Source: an uncultured Tropicimonas sp. (GTDB lineage Bacteria > Pseudomonadota > Alphaproteobacteria > Rhodobacterales > Rhodobacteraceae). From it: a stretch of DNA of 64,000 nucleotides. This document shows positions 44,881-53,289 of this stretch, piece after piece. The notes below the pieces were generated by a model. The model saw only the letters and a program-made list of their open reading frames with translations. It was not told where the DNA came from and made no database searches. Both the position numbers and the translations under genes were made by a program. The stretch lies in the NCBI GenBank assembly GCA_947495685.1, contig CANLZY010000017.1, positions 1 to 64,000 of the forward strand, written 5' to 3'. Position 1 is the first letter of the stretch; every line of letters begins with the position of its first letter.

Positions 44881-45533
44881 GCCTGGCCATCCCAGGTCTC
44901 GAAACACCCTGTGGTGTCCAGCGACAAGGCATCGAACCGAGCAACCAGCCCATCCGCGGAGTCGTCCACCGAGATACTGGCCCCGGCCCCGCCCATGTCG
45001 GTGCGCACCCAACCGGGATGGTACATGCCGACCGCGATGCCACGCGGGGCCAGGTCGGTCGCCAGGTTGCGGCCAAGGTTGGTCACCGCCGCCTTGGAGG
45101 CGCGATAGATGTAGCTGCCGCCGCCGGTGCGTTGGCTGGAGCCCATCTGAGACGAGATGATCGCGATCCGGGGGCGGGTGCCGCGCGCCAGGTTTGGCAG
45201 CAGCGCCTGAACGGTCAGGAAGACGCCGGTCACGTTGGTGGCAAAGGTATCCGCCCAAAGCGCGGCCTCGAATCCGTCGTCCAGCGCTTCGTGCCGGTCG
45301 ACAAAGATCCCGGCATTGCAGACCAGCAAATTCAGCGGCAGCCCGTCGAGGCAACTGGCCAGCGACGACGCGGCCTCGGGTCGGGTGGCATCGAACGGCT
45401 CCCACCGAACCCCGGGGGTATCAGGCTGTGGCGACCGCGCGGTCCCCACGACCGGCCCGCGTGCGGCGTACCTGTCCAGCATGGCCCGGCCGATGCCGCG
45501 ATTGGCGCCCGTGATCAGCACAGCTCCGGTCAT
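44868..45533 (-). CDS. SDR-family oxidoreductase (C-factor-like)
   Basis: 221 residues. Cofactor loop ITGANRGIG at residues 7-15, NAG in LVCNAGIF, catalytic SSQM Ser and YRASK Tyr/Lys. Resembles the short C-signal-like SDRs with NADP preference. Its start codon shares one base with the stop of the DUF1178 gene (TGATG), so the two are probably translated together. Substrate unknown. Confidence 0.85.
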   Translation of the reverse strand: MTGAVLITGANRGIGRAMLDRYAARGPVVGTARSPQPDTPGVRWEPFDATRPEAASSLASCLDGLPLNLLVCNAGIFVDRHEALDDGFEAALWADTFATNVTGVFLTVQALLPNLARGTRPRIAIISSQMGSSQRTGGGSYIYRASKAAVTNLGRNLATDLAPRGIAVGMYHPGWVRTDMGGAGASISVDDSADGLVARFDALSLDTTGCFETWDGQAHPF

Positions 45534-46003
45534 CAGTTTGTCTTGCGCCGCGGCGCAAAGGGCAGCGGCAGGACCGGGATGCCGTCTTCCATGAGGCTCT
45601 TGGCCTCCTTGGCGTTGGCCTCGCCGTGAATGGATCGCTCGGGCGCGTCGCCGTCGTGAATGGCACGCGCCTCGCGGGCAAAATCCTTGCCGACATAATC
45701 GCTGTTGGCTTCGATCTTCTTCTTCAACTCGGTGATCGCCTGTTCGGCGGCCGACGCCGGGGTCGACAGGGGGCGTTCAGGGCGGACAGCGGGTGGTTGC
45801 ACCACCGGTGCTGCTATCTGGGCCTTGGACCGGGTGTCGCTGGGTTGCACCCGTGGCGCCATGATCGCCTTGTTCACATCTGGCGTTCCGCAGACCACGC
45901 AATTGATCATGCCCGAGGCCCGGAGGGTCTCGAACGCATCGGCCGATGCAAACCAGCTGTCAAACTGGTGATCGTCGGCGCATATGAGGCTGTACTTGAT
46001 CAT
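45533..46003 (-). CDS. DUF1178-family protein
   Basis: 156 residues from the ATG at 46003 (MIKYSLICADDHQFDSWF), the conserved start of the family. A CVVC pair near residue 37 and a Cys near the start could bind a metal. The C-terminal half (from about 95) is conserved-looking: EANSDYVGKDFAREARAIHDGDAPERSIHGEA. Common in alphaproteobacteria, function unknown. Coupled to the SDR gene by a one-base overlap. Confidence 0.88.
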   Translation of the reverse strand: MIKYSLICADDHQFDSWFASADAFETLRASGMINCVVCGTPDVNKAIMAPRVQPSDTRSKAQIAAPVVQPPAVRPERPLSTPASAAEQAITELKKKIEANSDYVGKDFAREARAIHDGDAPERSIHGEANAKEAKSLMEDGIPVLPLPFAPRRKTN

Positions 46004-46055
46004 CACCCCAAGATGTAAAGCTTTCCGGCCCCGTTTCAAAGGGGCGAAGTCTGCG

Positions 46056-46636
46056 TCACCGAGACTTGTCGGGGTCGAAGGCCTTCGGCAATCGCCTCAA
46101 TTCCGGTTCCGCGACCTTCTTGGCGGCCTGTTTCGGGGAAAAAACCACTTGCGCCGCCGGTGTTTGCGCTCGGGGTGCTCTTTTGACAGATGTGTCACCT
46201 GCACCGGGAAGACGTTGACAACAAACTGCATCGCGGTGCCCGTCTTCTCGCAGGGTCTCAGGTAGGTGTGAAAGCGGGTGCAACGTGGGTCGATCTTGCC
46301 CCGTGCACCGGCCCCTTCCCAGACTTCGACACGGGCCGCGGCGGACGGGGCCGTCCGCTTGATCGGCCAGCCCTTGGGGATGGTCCAGCGCCGCGTTGTG
46401 CGCGAGGTGATCAGCAGGTCCCGTGTCTTGCCACGCACGTCGCGATAGTAGAACGCGCCAATTTGAGTCCGGTTTCTGACCTTGCCCTTCGGGAGACCGA
46501 GCCGTTGTTTTGATCTGATCAAATTCACTAAAGGCCATTCTGCTGAACGGACCTCCCGTCCCGTTGTTTCGATCTCGGGATTGTCGCCAGAATACCATCG
46601 CACAGATTCAACCTCCAGTCCGGCACCTTCGGACAC
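46056..46636 (-). pseudogene. Nudix hydrolase gene with C-terminal frameshift and altered Nudix box
   Basis: The frame from 46636 encodes the start of a diphosphoinositol-polyphosphate phosphohydrolase-like Nudix protein (LLITSRTTRRWTIPKGWPIKR). The Nudix box reads AAARVEVWEGAG where this subfamily has xxEAWEEAG, so the last metal-binding Glu is Gly. After RRKWFFP the frame runs into an Arg-rich tail. The expected C-terminus, FSPKQAAKKVAEPELRRLPKAF, continues in another frame down to 46056. The switch point is a T6 run (minus strand) near 46139-46144; adding one T (or removing two) restores the frame. It is a broken gene or a homopolymer sequencing error in an already degenerate gene. Confidence 0.7.
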
Positions 46637-46759
46637 TCGAAATGGGGCGGTGTTTCGGGACCGCGTTTCGGCGCAGCAGGGCAGGTTGTCGGTGGCGGTG
46701 AATCAGGCGTTCGGGAAAGCTCCGGGGTGGGCCTTCAAGAGTCGACCCTGATGGATGTT

Positions 46760-47191
46760 TCAGGTCCGGCGATCGAATTTCGTCGACAGGTGGATCAACG
46801 ATTCCGTGTCACGGACGCCGGGAATGCCGCCGATCCGGTCGAGGGTCTCGTCCAGTTCCCGTGTCGTCTCGGCCACCAGTTGCAGGATCATGTCGGTGCG
46901 ACCGGTGGTCGTGTGGCAGGTTTCCACCTGGGGCATCGGTTTAAGCCGTTGCAGAACGCCGGGTGTGCTGCGGGGCTCCACATGGACCAGCACGGTCGCC
47001 CGGATACGGCGTCCCTCCAAGGTTTCCCCCAGCCGCACGGTATAGCCCGCGATCACGTCAGTTCGTTCCAGCCGTTCGATCCGCGCCTGGATTGTCGACC
47101 GTGCGACGCCCAGCTGTCGCGCCATCCGCGCAGTGGGCATGGAGCTGTCGGCGGCAAGCGCCGCCAGAAGGTTGCGGTCCAGCTCGTCCAT
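46760..47191 (-). CDS. Lrp/AsnC-family transcriptional regulator
   Basis: 143 residues from the ATG at 47191 (MDELDRNLL), chosen for the GGAGG eight bases upstream. N-terminal helix-turn-helix (MPTARMARQLGVARSTIQARIERLE, residues of about 15-40), then the RAM/Lrp ligand-binding domain (RATVLVHVEPRSTPGVL to the end). Lrp proteins form octamers and respond to amino acids. It is divergent from the ornithine decarboxylase-type gene 200 bases away, its probable target. Confidence 0.9.
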   Translation of the reverse strand: MDELDRNLLAALAADSSMPTARMARQLGVARSTIQARIERLERTDVIAGYTVRLGETLEGRRIRATVLVHVEPRSTPGVLQRLKPMPQVETCHTTTGRTDMILQLVAETTRELDETLDRIGGIPGVRDTESLIHLSTKFDRRT

Positions 47192-47392
47192 CAGATTGCC
47201 CTCCGTCTTCGTCATTATGACGAAAATTGAAGTCAATCCAAACGATATCGCAGGGTAAATCGCCCGAATCTACGGGCATCCTGAAGGGGGCGGCTTGGGA
47301 AACGGCGCCCTTGGCAGGAAACGCGCACGCAACAGGCGATCGCCCAAAGAGCGGTCACCGTTCGTGCCTTGTTGGCAGAAAGGACATCGCCA

Positions 47393-48535
47393 ATGGGGCT
47401 GATCCGAACCATCTGGAGCAATCCGTCGGAATTCATCCGCGCCCATCACGGCGCAAACCCGGTGCTGTTCTTCGCGCCTTCGATCCTGCAAGCCACGGCC
47501 CGGCGATTTCTGCAGGGGTTTCCGGGGCTGGTCAGTTATGCGGTCAAGGCCAACCCGGACGAGATCGTGGTGCAGAACCTTGCAACCGCAGGTGTGCGGG
47601 CGTTCGACGTGGCGTCGGTGCCCGAGATCGAGTTGATCCACCGGATCGTGCCTGACGCCACGTTGCACTACAACAATCCGGTCCGCTCGGGTGCCGAGAT
47701 CGACCTGGCGGTGGCGATGGGGGTCCGGTCGTTCAGCGTGGACAGCTGCTCCGAACTGGACAAGCTGGTGGCACGCGTCCCGGCAGGCACCGAGGTCTCG
47801 GTTCGGTTCAAACTGTCGATCACCGGCGCAGCCTATGACTTCGGCACGAAGTTCGGGGCGACGGAATCCTGCGCCAGCGACCTGTTGCGCGATGTGGCGG
47901 CGGCGGGACTTCTGCCATCGATCACCTTTCACCCCGGTACGCAATGTACCGACCCCGACGCCTGGGTCACCTACATCCACGCCGCGGCAGAAATTGCTCG
48001 CGCTGCCGGGGTGCGGCCCGCGCGATTGAATGTCGGCGGCGGGTTTCCCGCGCATCGTCTGGCGGCCGCCCCCCCAGACCTGGAACGGATCTTTTCCCGG
48101 ATCGGCAGCGCAGTGAGCAAGGCCTTTGGCGACCGGCCGCCCGCGCTGGTCTGCGAACCGGGACGCGGGATGGTCGCCGAAAGCCTGTCGTTGGCGACAC
48201 GCGTGCGTGCGGTTCGGGACGGGGCGCATGTGTTCCTCGACGACGGGGTCTATGGCGGGTTGATGGAGTTTCCGCAGATCGGTGCCACGGATCGCTTTGA
48301 ACTGCGCGATGCCGACGGGCGCAAGCGTCACGGCACCTCGGTGGAGCGGGTTGTGTTCGGGCCGACCTGCGACAGCCTCGACAGGCTCCCCGGCCTGTTG
48401 GCGATGCCCGGAGACGTCGCGGAGGGGGATGTTCTGATCTTTCACGGCATGGGCGCTTATTCGACCGCAATGGTCACCCGGTTCAATGGCTTTGGTCATC
48501 TGGAGGTGGCAACCGTGGACTCGTTGCAGGGCTGA
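47393..48535 (+). CDS. Fold III PLP-dependent decarboxylase, ornithine decarboxylase-like
   Basis: 380 residues from the ATG at 47393 (AAAGGA upstream). Alanine-racemase-type barrel: PLP Lys in YAVKANP (near residue 50), HPGTQC, the phosphate-binding glycines LNVGGGFP, and EPGRGMVAES. The C-terminal FGPTCDSLD supplies the Cys and Asp that complete the partner subunit's active site, as in ornithine decarboxylases. It makes putrescine for polyamines; lysine/ornithine dual activity is possible. Likely controlled by the divergent Lrp-type regulator. Confidence 0.85.
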   Translation: MGLIRTIWSNPSEFIRAHHGANPVLFFAPSILQATARRFLQGFPGLVSYAVKANPDEIVVQNLATAGVRAFDVASVPEIELIHRIVPDATLHYNNPVRSGAEIDLAVAMGVRSFSVDSCSELDKLVARVPAGTEVSVRFKLSITGAAYDFGTKFGATESCASDLLRDVAAAGLLPSITFHPGTQCTDPDAWVTYIHAAAEIARAAGVRPARLNVGGGFPAHRLAAAPPDLERIFSRIGSAVSKAFGDRPPALVCEPGRGMVAESLSLATRVRAVRDGAHVFLDDGVYGGLMEFPQIGATDRFELRDADGRKRHGTSVERVVFGPTCDSLDRLPGLLAMPGDVAEGDVLIFHGMGAYSTAMVTRFNGFGHLEVATVDSLQG

Positions 48536-48700
48536 TCCCGATCACGTGAACAACACCTTTGCGCGTTCGCACTGTCACAGTCATGGCGACGTCGGCGTTG
48601 CATCGCCAGATATTTGGGAGGATCATCGAACGACGACGAGGGAGATCGGCATGCGGCGAATGGGCGATCAGGCGGACATGGAGAATGGCAGGAGCAGAGC

Positions 48701-49762
48701 ATGCGCCTGAGCCGGCACATCGCGGCCTGGGCGCGGTTGCGGCAGCGCAATCGCAGGCGCCAATCCGGCCTTGCCTTGCACACGCGCGGCCCGGTGACCC
48801 ACGTTGTAATCCTGGATGGCACGCTGTCGACCCTGGAACCCGGCTGCGAAACCAACGCCGGGCTGACCTATCGCCTGCTGGCGGAAGGCGGGCCACGGGC
48901 AAGTGTGTCGCTGTTCTATGAATCCGGCATCCAGTGGGCCGACTGGGTCAGCACCCATCACGTGATCGTCGGCCGCGGCCTGAACCGGCAGATCCGCCGT
49001 GCCTATGGGTTCATCGCCTCGCGCTATCGCCCGGGTGACCGCATCTATCTTTTTGGCTATTCGCGTGGGGCATTTGCGGCAAGATCGCTTGCCGGGATGA
49101 TCGGGCATATGGGCCTCTTGACCGGCCAGCATGCCACCGTGCGGAACATTCGGCAGGTCTATCGGCATTATCAATGCACGCCGAACGTGCCCGCCGCAGC
49201 GGAGTTCAGCGAGCGGTTTTGCCACCAGCATGTGCCAATCGAAATGGTCGGGGTCTGGGATACGGTCAAGGCCCTCGGGCTGCGGTTTCCGATCCTGTGG
49301 CGCTTGAGCGAACCGACCTACGCCTTCCACAACCACGCACTGAGCGCCGATGTTCGACGCGGTTGCCACGCGCTGGCCAATGACGAGACGCGGCTGGCCT
49401 TTGCGCCCGAGCTCTGGGAAACGCAGGACGGACGGTCCGGTCATGTCGAACAGAGGTGGTTTCCCGGATCGCATGGCGACATCGGCGGCCAGCTGGGCGG
49501 GTTCGACGCGGCCCGACCGAGGTCGAATGTTCCACTGGTCTGGATGCTGGAGAACGCCGAAGTGGCTGGCCTGGATCTGCCGGAGGGGTGGCGGGCACGA
49601 TATCCGCGCGACATCACGGCCCCGTCGGTCGGCACCCTTCGGGGGTGGGGAAAGCTGTTCCTGCTGCGATCGCAACGGCGTATCGGGTTGGATCCATCCG
49701 AGACCTTTCACCCGGCGATCGACCGCCACGAGGCGCTACACCGTGCCGCTGCTTTGGGGTGA
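48701..49762 (+). CDS. DUF2235 alpha/beta hydrolase (Tle1-like phospholipase family)
   Basis: 353 residues from the ATG at 48701 (AGGAG upstream). The nucleophile elbow is GYSRGAFAARSL (GxSxG-like), the Asp lies in VGVWDTVKALG and the His in FPGSHGDIGGQ, the full DUF2235 triad. Some family members are type VI secretion lipase effectors; many others are stand-alone proteins of unknown role. No VgrG, immunity or other secretion gene is nearby, so an effector role is not supported here. There is no signal peptide. Confidence 0.85.
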   Translation: MRLSRHIAAWARLRQRNRRRQSGLALHTRGPVTHVVILDGTLSTLEPGCETNAGLTYRLLAEGGPRASVSLFYESGIQWADWVSTHHVIVGRGLNRQIRRAYGFIASRYRPGDRIYLFGYSRGAFAARSLAGMIGHMGLLTGQHATVRNIRQVYRHYQCTPNVPAAAEFSERFCHQHVPIEMVGVWDTVKALGLRFPILWRLSEPTYAFHNHALSADVRRGCHALANDETRLAFAPELWETQDGRSGHVEQRWFPGSHGDIGGQLGGFDAARPRSNVPLVWMLENAEVAGLDLPEGWRARYPRDITAPSVGTLRGWGKLFLLRSQRRIGLDPSETFHPAIDRHEALHRAAALG

Positions 49763-50014
49763 GGCAGGTTCGGGCAGGTATGCAGGGCGCGGCGGGGGCT
49801 CCCGTCCGTCGTTGCGCCCGTCCCGGGCGCGCCTCCCGTTGGGCATGGCGCCTGCGGCGGGCCACGCCCGCGCACATGGCGTCGCATGACCCATGGGGTC
49901 GGACGCCTGATCTGTTGGCGCGTTTTCCTGGCGGCGAATGCGTCCGGACCGGTGCGCGGGCTTTGACGCCGCGGCCCGGTTGGCGCAGACTGCTGCAAAC
50001 CATCAGGAGGTTCC

Positions 50015-50416
50015 ATGTCCGACATCGACGCCCCGCACGGGGATCTGACATTGCGCACTCTGGCCATGCCGGCCGATGTGAACGTCAACGGCGACATTTT
50101 TGGCGGCTGGGTATTGAGCCAGATGGACATTGCCGCCGGCATAACGGCGGGGATGCGGGCGCGGGGCCGCGTGACGACCGTTGCATTGGACGCGATGAAG
50201 TTCATCCGGCCGGTCAAGGTGGGCGATGTTCTGTGTGTCTATACCGACGTGGCGCGGGTTGGCCGCACGTCGATGGGGATCTCGGTCGAGGCCTGGGTTC
50301 TGCGGGACCGGCTGGGGGCGCGCGAGAAGGTGACCGAAGCCATCTTCACCTTCGTGGCCATTGACCCGGATGGGCGACCCAGACCAGTGCCCGAAGACGA
50401 CACGCCCGACTCGTGA
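50015..50416 (+). CDS. Acyl-CoA thioesterase, YciA-like hotdog protein
   Basis: 133 residues. The hotdog core shows NVNGDIFGGWVLSQMD, in which the Asp of GD and the following helix form the active site in YciA, and TVALDAMKFIRPVKVGD. It hydrolyses acyl-CoA esters to free CoA and acid in the cytoplasm. AGGAGG precedes the start. It converges with the cold-shock gene across a shared hairpin. Confidence 0.92.
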   Translation: MSDIDAPHGDLTLRTLAMPADVNVNGDIFGGWVLSQMDIAAGITAGMRARGRVTTVALDAMKFIRPVKVGDVLCVYTDVARVGRTSMGISVEAWVLRDRLGAREKVTEAIFTFVAIDPDGRPRPVPEDDTPDS

Positions 50417-50417
50417 A

Positions 50418-50446
50418 AACGGGGCCCAGCCTGGCTGCGCCCCGTT
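50418..50446 (-). terminator. Terminator of the cold-shock gene, possibly bidirectional
   Basis: AACGGGGC pairs with GCCCCGTT, with an inner CAGC-CTG-GCTG stem. On the minus strand the stem is followed by TTTTCA. It also lies two bases after the thioesterase stop and could act on both strands. Confidence 0.75.
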
Positions 50447-50470
50447 CGGAATTCTGGATCGCTGAAGCGA

Positions 50471-50677
50471 TCAGGCCAGCGAGATGTTGATCGCAGCTTC
50501 GCGACCGTCACGGCCGTTTTCGATGTCGAAGGTCACCTTCTGGTTGTCGGCCAGGCCGGTCAGGCCCGAGCGCTCAACGGCGCTGATGTGGACGAAAACG
50601 TCCTTGCTGCCGCCATCGGGTGCGATAAAGCCGTAGCCTTTGGTGGTGTTGAACCATTTCACGGTGCCAGTGGCCAT
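50471..50677 (-). CDS. Cold-shock protein (CspA family)
   Basis: 68 residues, a single cold-shock domain. RNP1 KGYGFI and RNP2 VFVHIS are intact, as are [10 protein letters not shown] at the start and the C-terminal REAAINISL. It binds single-stranded RNA/DNA and acts as an RNA chaperone. There are about 215 bases upstream before the next gene, room for the long regulatory leader that such genes often have. A terminator follows. Confidence 0.95.
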   Translation of the reverse strand: MATGTVKWFNTTKGYGFIAPDGGSKDVFVHISAVERSGLTGLADNQKVTFDIENGRDGREAAINISLA

Positions 50678-50892
50678 CCGTCAATCTCCTGTCTGTTGCT
50701 GCCCGCGGAAGTGCGGCAGCCCGGCGGCGGTCAAGTGCGGGTCGATAGAACTGACAGCCGGTGAAGGTAGACAGAGATCGAGTGCGGTAACGTTCGCAAA
50801 TTCCGATATGGGGCAGGATTCGTCATAAAGCAAGGTTTCTCTCACGATCCCGCACAGGATTTTCGAGTGGAAATCCCGGTTTTGACCGGTGT

Positions 50893-51879
50893 TCAGGACG
50901 ACTTGTCGACTGGCGAGAGCGCCGGCAGGCGCAGCTCGTCGTGGATCTGAACCGTGCCGTCGGATACCGTGACAACGCGAAACTGTGATGCCCCTTCCTC
51001 GGGAAAATCGGCGTGATCCTTGGCCAGTCCGATCACCACGGAACGCTCCGGCCCCATGCGCTTGATCTGTCGCGCCAGGTCGATGCGGGCACCGCATTGC
51101 CAGCGATTGCAGGTGGTGGAGCGCAGGTCCCTGGGCAGGGTGCAGCCACGATCCGACAGGTAAAGGCATGATTGAACAAGGGATTTTCGGGGAATGCGCG
51201 ACAGGTAATCGGCAATGATCTCTGCCGGGGTCGCGTCCGGACGGTGGTGGCGGTAATAGGCGATGTCGATTGCATGGAGGTAGGCGTGATGGCGCAGACC
51301 GGTCGTGCAGCAGTTGCCGCCGCAGGCGATGCAGGCCGCGACCAGCGAGAGAGGGTCGTCCTGGGCCTCCCGGTCGCGATCGGCAAACGCGGTCTCCACG
51401 TCCACGTCCATGTCCGGAGCGGACAGAACAGCCGACGCCATGAAGGTCGTATCGTCGTCCGGTCGCGCGGCGGCATCCCCCGGAGGGGTGTCGGAGATGA
51501 CATTGCCCGAGTTCACGTCGATCGGCATCCCGGCAAATACCTGCGTTACCAATTTGGTCAGGTGGCGGACAAAATCGAGAATCACGTCAGCGTCCCGCTC
51601 GACCTCTGGCGGCGCGATGTAGGGCGTGATGGTCGTCGGAATGTCGGCGCGACTGTCGGCGCCAAGCTTTCGGGCCAGGCCCTCCAGGATTTCGCCAACC
51701 CTGTCGTCTGCCTGTTGTTCTAGGCGATCCCGCCTGGCGACGGCGGTCAGGCCGAGCTGTGACGCCTGTTGGACGCGACTTCGGGTGATACACACCGGGG
51801 TGTCGCAGATGTCGCCGCCGGAACCTGCCAGCAGGGGCTGTTGGCAGAACCGACACCGGCCTGGAACTGCACCGATCAT
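50893..51879 (-). CDS. Uncharacterised Cys-rich protein with YkgJ-like metal-binding region
   Basis: 328 residues with two Cys clusters. Near the N-terminus, CRFCQQPLLAGSGGDICDTPVC looks like a small zinc ribbon. In the second half, CIACGGNCC (near residue 190), SCLYLSDRGCTLPRDLRSTTCNRWQC (near 240-265) resemble the Fe/Zn-chelating CxxCxxCC...C...C pattern of YkgJ/flagellin N-methylase-type proteins. Residues 95-185 are acidic and low in pattern. Function unknown; the motif suggests a metal site, not a known enzyme. Two separate Cys modules in one protein are unusual. Confidence 0.7.
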   Translation of the reverse strand: MIGAVPGRCRFCQQPLLAGSGGDICDTPVCITRSRVQQASQLGLTAVARRDRLEQQADDRVGEILEGLARKLGADSRADIPTTITPYIAPPEVERDADVILDFVRHLTKLVTQVFAGMPIDVNSGNVISDTPPGDAAARPDDDTTFMASAVLSAPDMDVDVETAFADRDREAQDDPLSLVAACIACGGNCCTTGLRHHAYLHAIDIAYYRHHRPDATPAEIIADYLSRIPRKSLVQSCLYLSDRGCTLPRDLRSTTCNRWQCGARIDLARQIKRMGPERSVVIGLAKDHADFPEEGASQFRVVTVSDGTVQIHDELRLPALSPVDKSS

Positions 51880-51902
51880 TGATGCATCGGCGCCAGCGCC
51901 AT

Positions 51903-52475
51903 TCAGAGCACCGAAACGACTGTGCCGAGCGGAACCCGGTTGTACAGATCGATCACGTGGGAGTTCAACATCCGAATGCAGCCGTTGGACACCGAGCGGC
52001 CGATGGATTCGGGCGCCGTGGTGCCGTGGATGCGGAAATACGTGTCTTTGCCATCCTGGAACAGATACAGAGCACGCGCGCCCAGCGGGTTTCCTTCACC
52101 ACCCGGCATCACGTAGTCGGTTCCGTTGAACTTGCCATACAGGTGCGGGTCGCGCTCGATCATTTCGTCGGTCGGGCGCCAGGTGGGCCATTCCTTCTTG
52201 ACGTCGATGGTTGCGGTGCCCGTAAACTCCAGGCCGGCCTTGCCGACGCCCACACCGTACCGGATCGCCTTGCCAGGCTCGATGACGAAATACAGGAAAT
52301 GAGATCGGGGCAGGATCAGCAACTGACCGGGCAGGAAGGACTTCTTGATCTTGACGACCTGCGGTTGAAACTGCGGATCGATCACGAACGGTTGCGCAGG
52401 CTGGGTTGTCTGTGCCAGCGCCGGGGCGGCGGCGACAGCAAGTGCGGAAGAAACGAAGGCGCGGCGTGTCAACAT
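51903..52475 (-). CDS. L,D-transpeptidase (YkuD family), Tat-type signal
   Basis: 190 residues from the ATG at 52475 (MLTRRAFVSSALAVAAAPALA), a signal peptide with RRAF like a twin-arginine motif. The catalytic YkuD motif is HGTTAPESIG...VSNGCIRM, with the nucleophile Cys in SNGCIRM near residue 163. It cross-links peptidoglycan or attaches proteins to it in the periplasm. The first residues after the signal (QPFVIDPQFQPQVV) resemble the alphaproteobacterial group. Stands alone. Confidence 0.9.
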   Translation of the reverse strand: MLTRRAFVSSALAVAAAPALAQTTQPAQPFVIDPQFQPQVVKIKKSFLPGQLLILPRSHFLYFVIEPGKAIRYGVGVGKAGLEFTGTATIDVKKEWPTWRPTDEMIERDPHLYGKFNGTDYVMPGGEGNPLGARALYLFQDGKDTYFRIHGTTAPESIGRSVSNGCIRMLNSHVIDLYNRVPLGTVVSVL

Positions 52476-52728
52476 GAAGTGCAGATCCAAACTTGAGAGG
52501 TACGGACTTATTTGTTGCCTGATTGGCGCGAAAAATCAACGCTTTCCAACCCTGCATGACGCTCACGGCGTATCACGATCACCGTGATGTGGCCGCGACA
52601 TCGCGGTTCGACACGCCGATGCCTGCTGGGACGACCAGCCCAGGTGACCAGCGCACCCGCGCGGGCGCGGGCGACCCGGTGCTCCGATTTCGGATTGCCG
52701 GTGGTGCCGGGATACCCGGGAAAGCGGA

Positions 52729-52754
52729 AAAGCCGCCCGGTTCGGGGCGGCTTT
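52729..52754 (-). terminator. Terminator of the AhpD-like gene
   Basis: AAAGCCGCCC-GGTTCG-GGGCGGCTTT, a perfect ten-base stem. On the minus strand it runs into TTTTCCGCTTT. It lies 25 bases downstream of the minus-strand gene ending at 52779. Confidence 0.85.
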
Positions 52755-52778
52755 CCATCATTCTGGTGCGGGCGAGGC

Positions 52779-53123
52779 TTACGCCTGTTCGGCGACCAGT
52801 TGATCCCAGGCAGCCAGCGCCTTGGCGGCATACATCAGCGACGGGCCACCGCCCATCTGGATGCACATGCCCAGCACGTCGGCCAGTTCGTCCCGGGTTC
52901 CGCCAGCCTTGGCCAGAGCCTCGATGTGGAATCCGATGCAGGGTTCGCACCGGGTGGCGATGGCAATGCCCAAGGCGACGAATTCCTTGTTCTTGGCGTC
53001 CAGAACCCCGCCCTCCTTGGCTGCCTTCGACAGGGCGCCAAACCCCTTGGCGGTGTCCGGAATGGTCCGGTTCAGCTCGCGCAGCTGGTCCTTCATGTCG
53101 CCAATGAAATTCTGCCAGTCCAT
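52779..53123 (-). CDS. Carboxymuconolactone decarboxylase/AhpD-family protein
   Basis: 114 residues from the ATG at 53123 (AAGGAT upstream). All-helical AhpD fold with CEPCIGFHIEALAKAGGTRDEL: the redox CxxC, the downstream His and the Gly-rich turn. Members act in peroxide defence or are of unknown role. This one shows high conservation to the single-domain group. Stands alone with its own terminator. Confidence 0.88.
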   Translation of the reverse strand: MDWQNFIGDMKDQLRELNRTIPDTAKGFGALSKAAKEGGVLDAKNKEFVALGIAIATRCEPCIGFHIEALAKAGGTRDELADVLGMCIQMGGGPSLMYAAKALAAWDQLVAEQA

Positions 53124-53289
53124 GACGTTTCGATCCTTCACGTGATACAGCGCCGCGTGCCTGTCACCGGCGTCTCTCGAGGTCAGGACAGGGCGCTGCC
53201 CGATTGTTGCGGGCTGCGGTGTCCTGAAAGTCTGGGTGACACTTGGGGCACGAATGCAAATCTTGCAATATGAACGACGGTCGCAGGGG

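Noticed and set aside
48701-49762. Type VI secretion effector locus
   Set aside because: No VgrG, PAAR, chaperone or immunity gene is present on either side.
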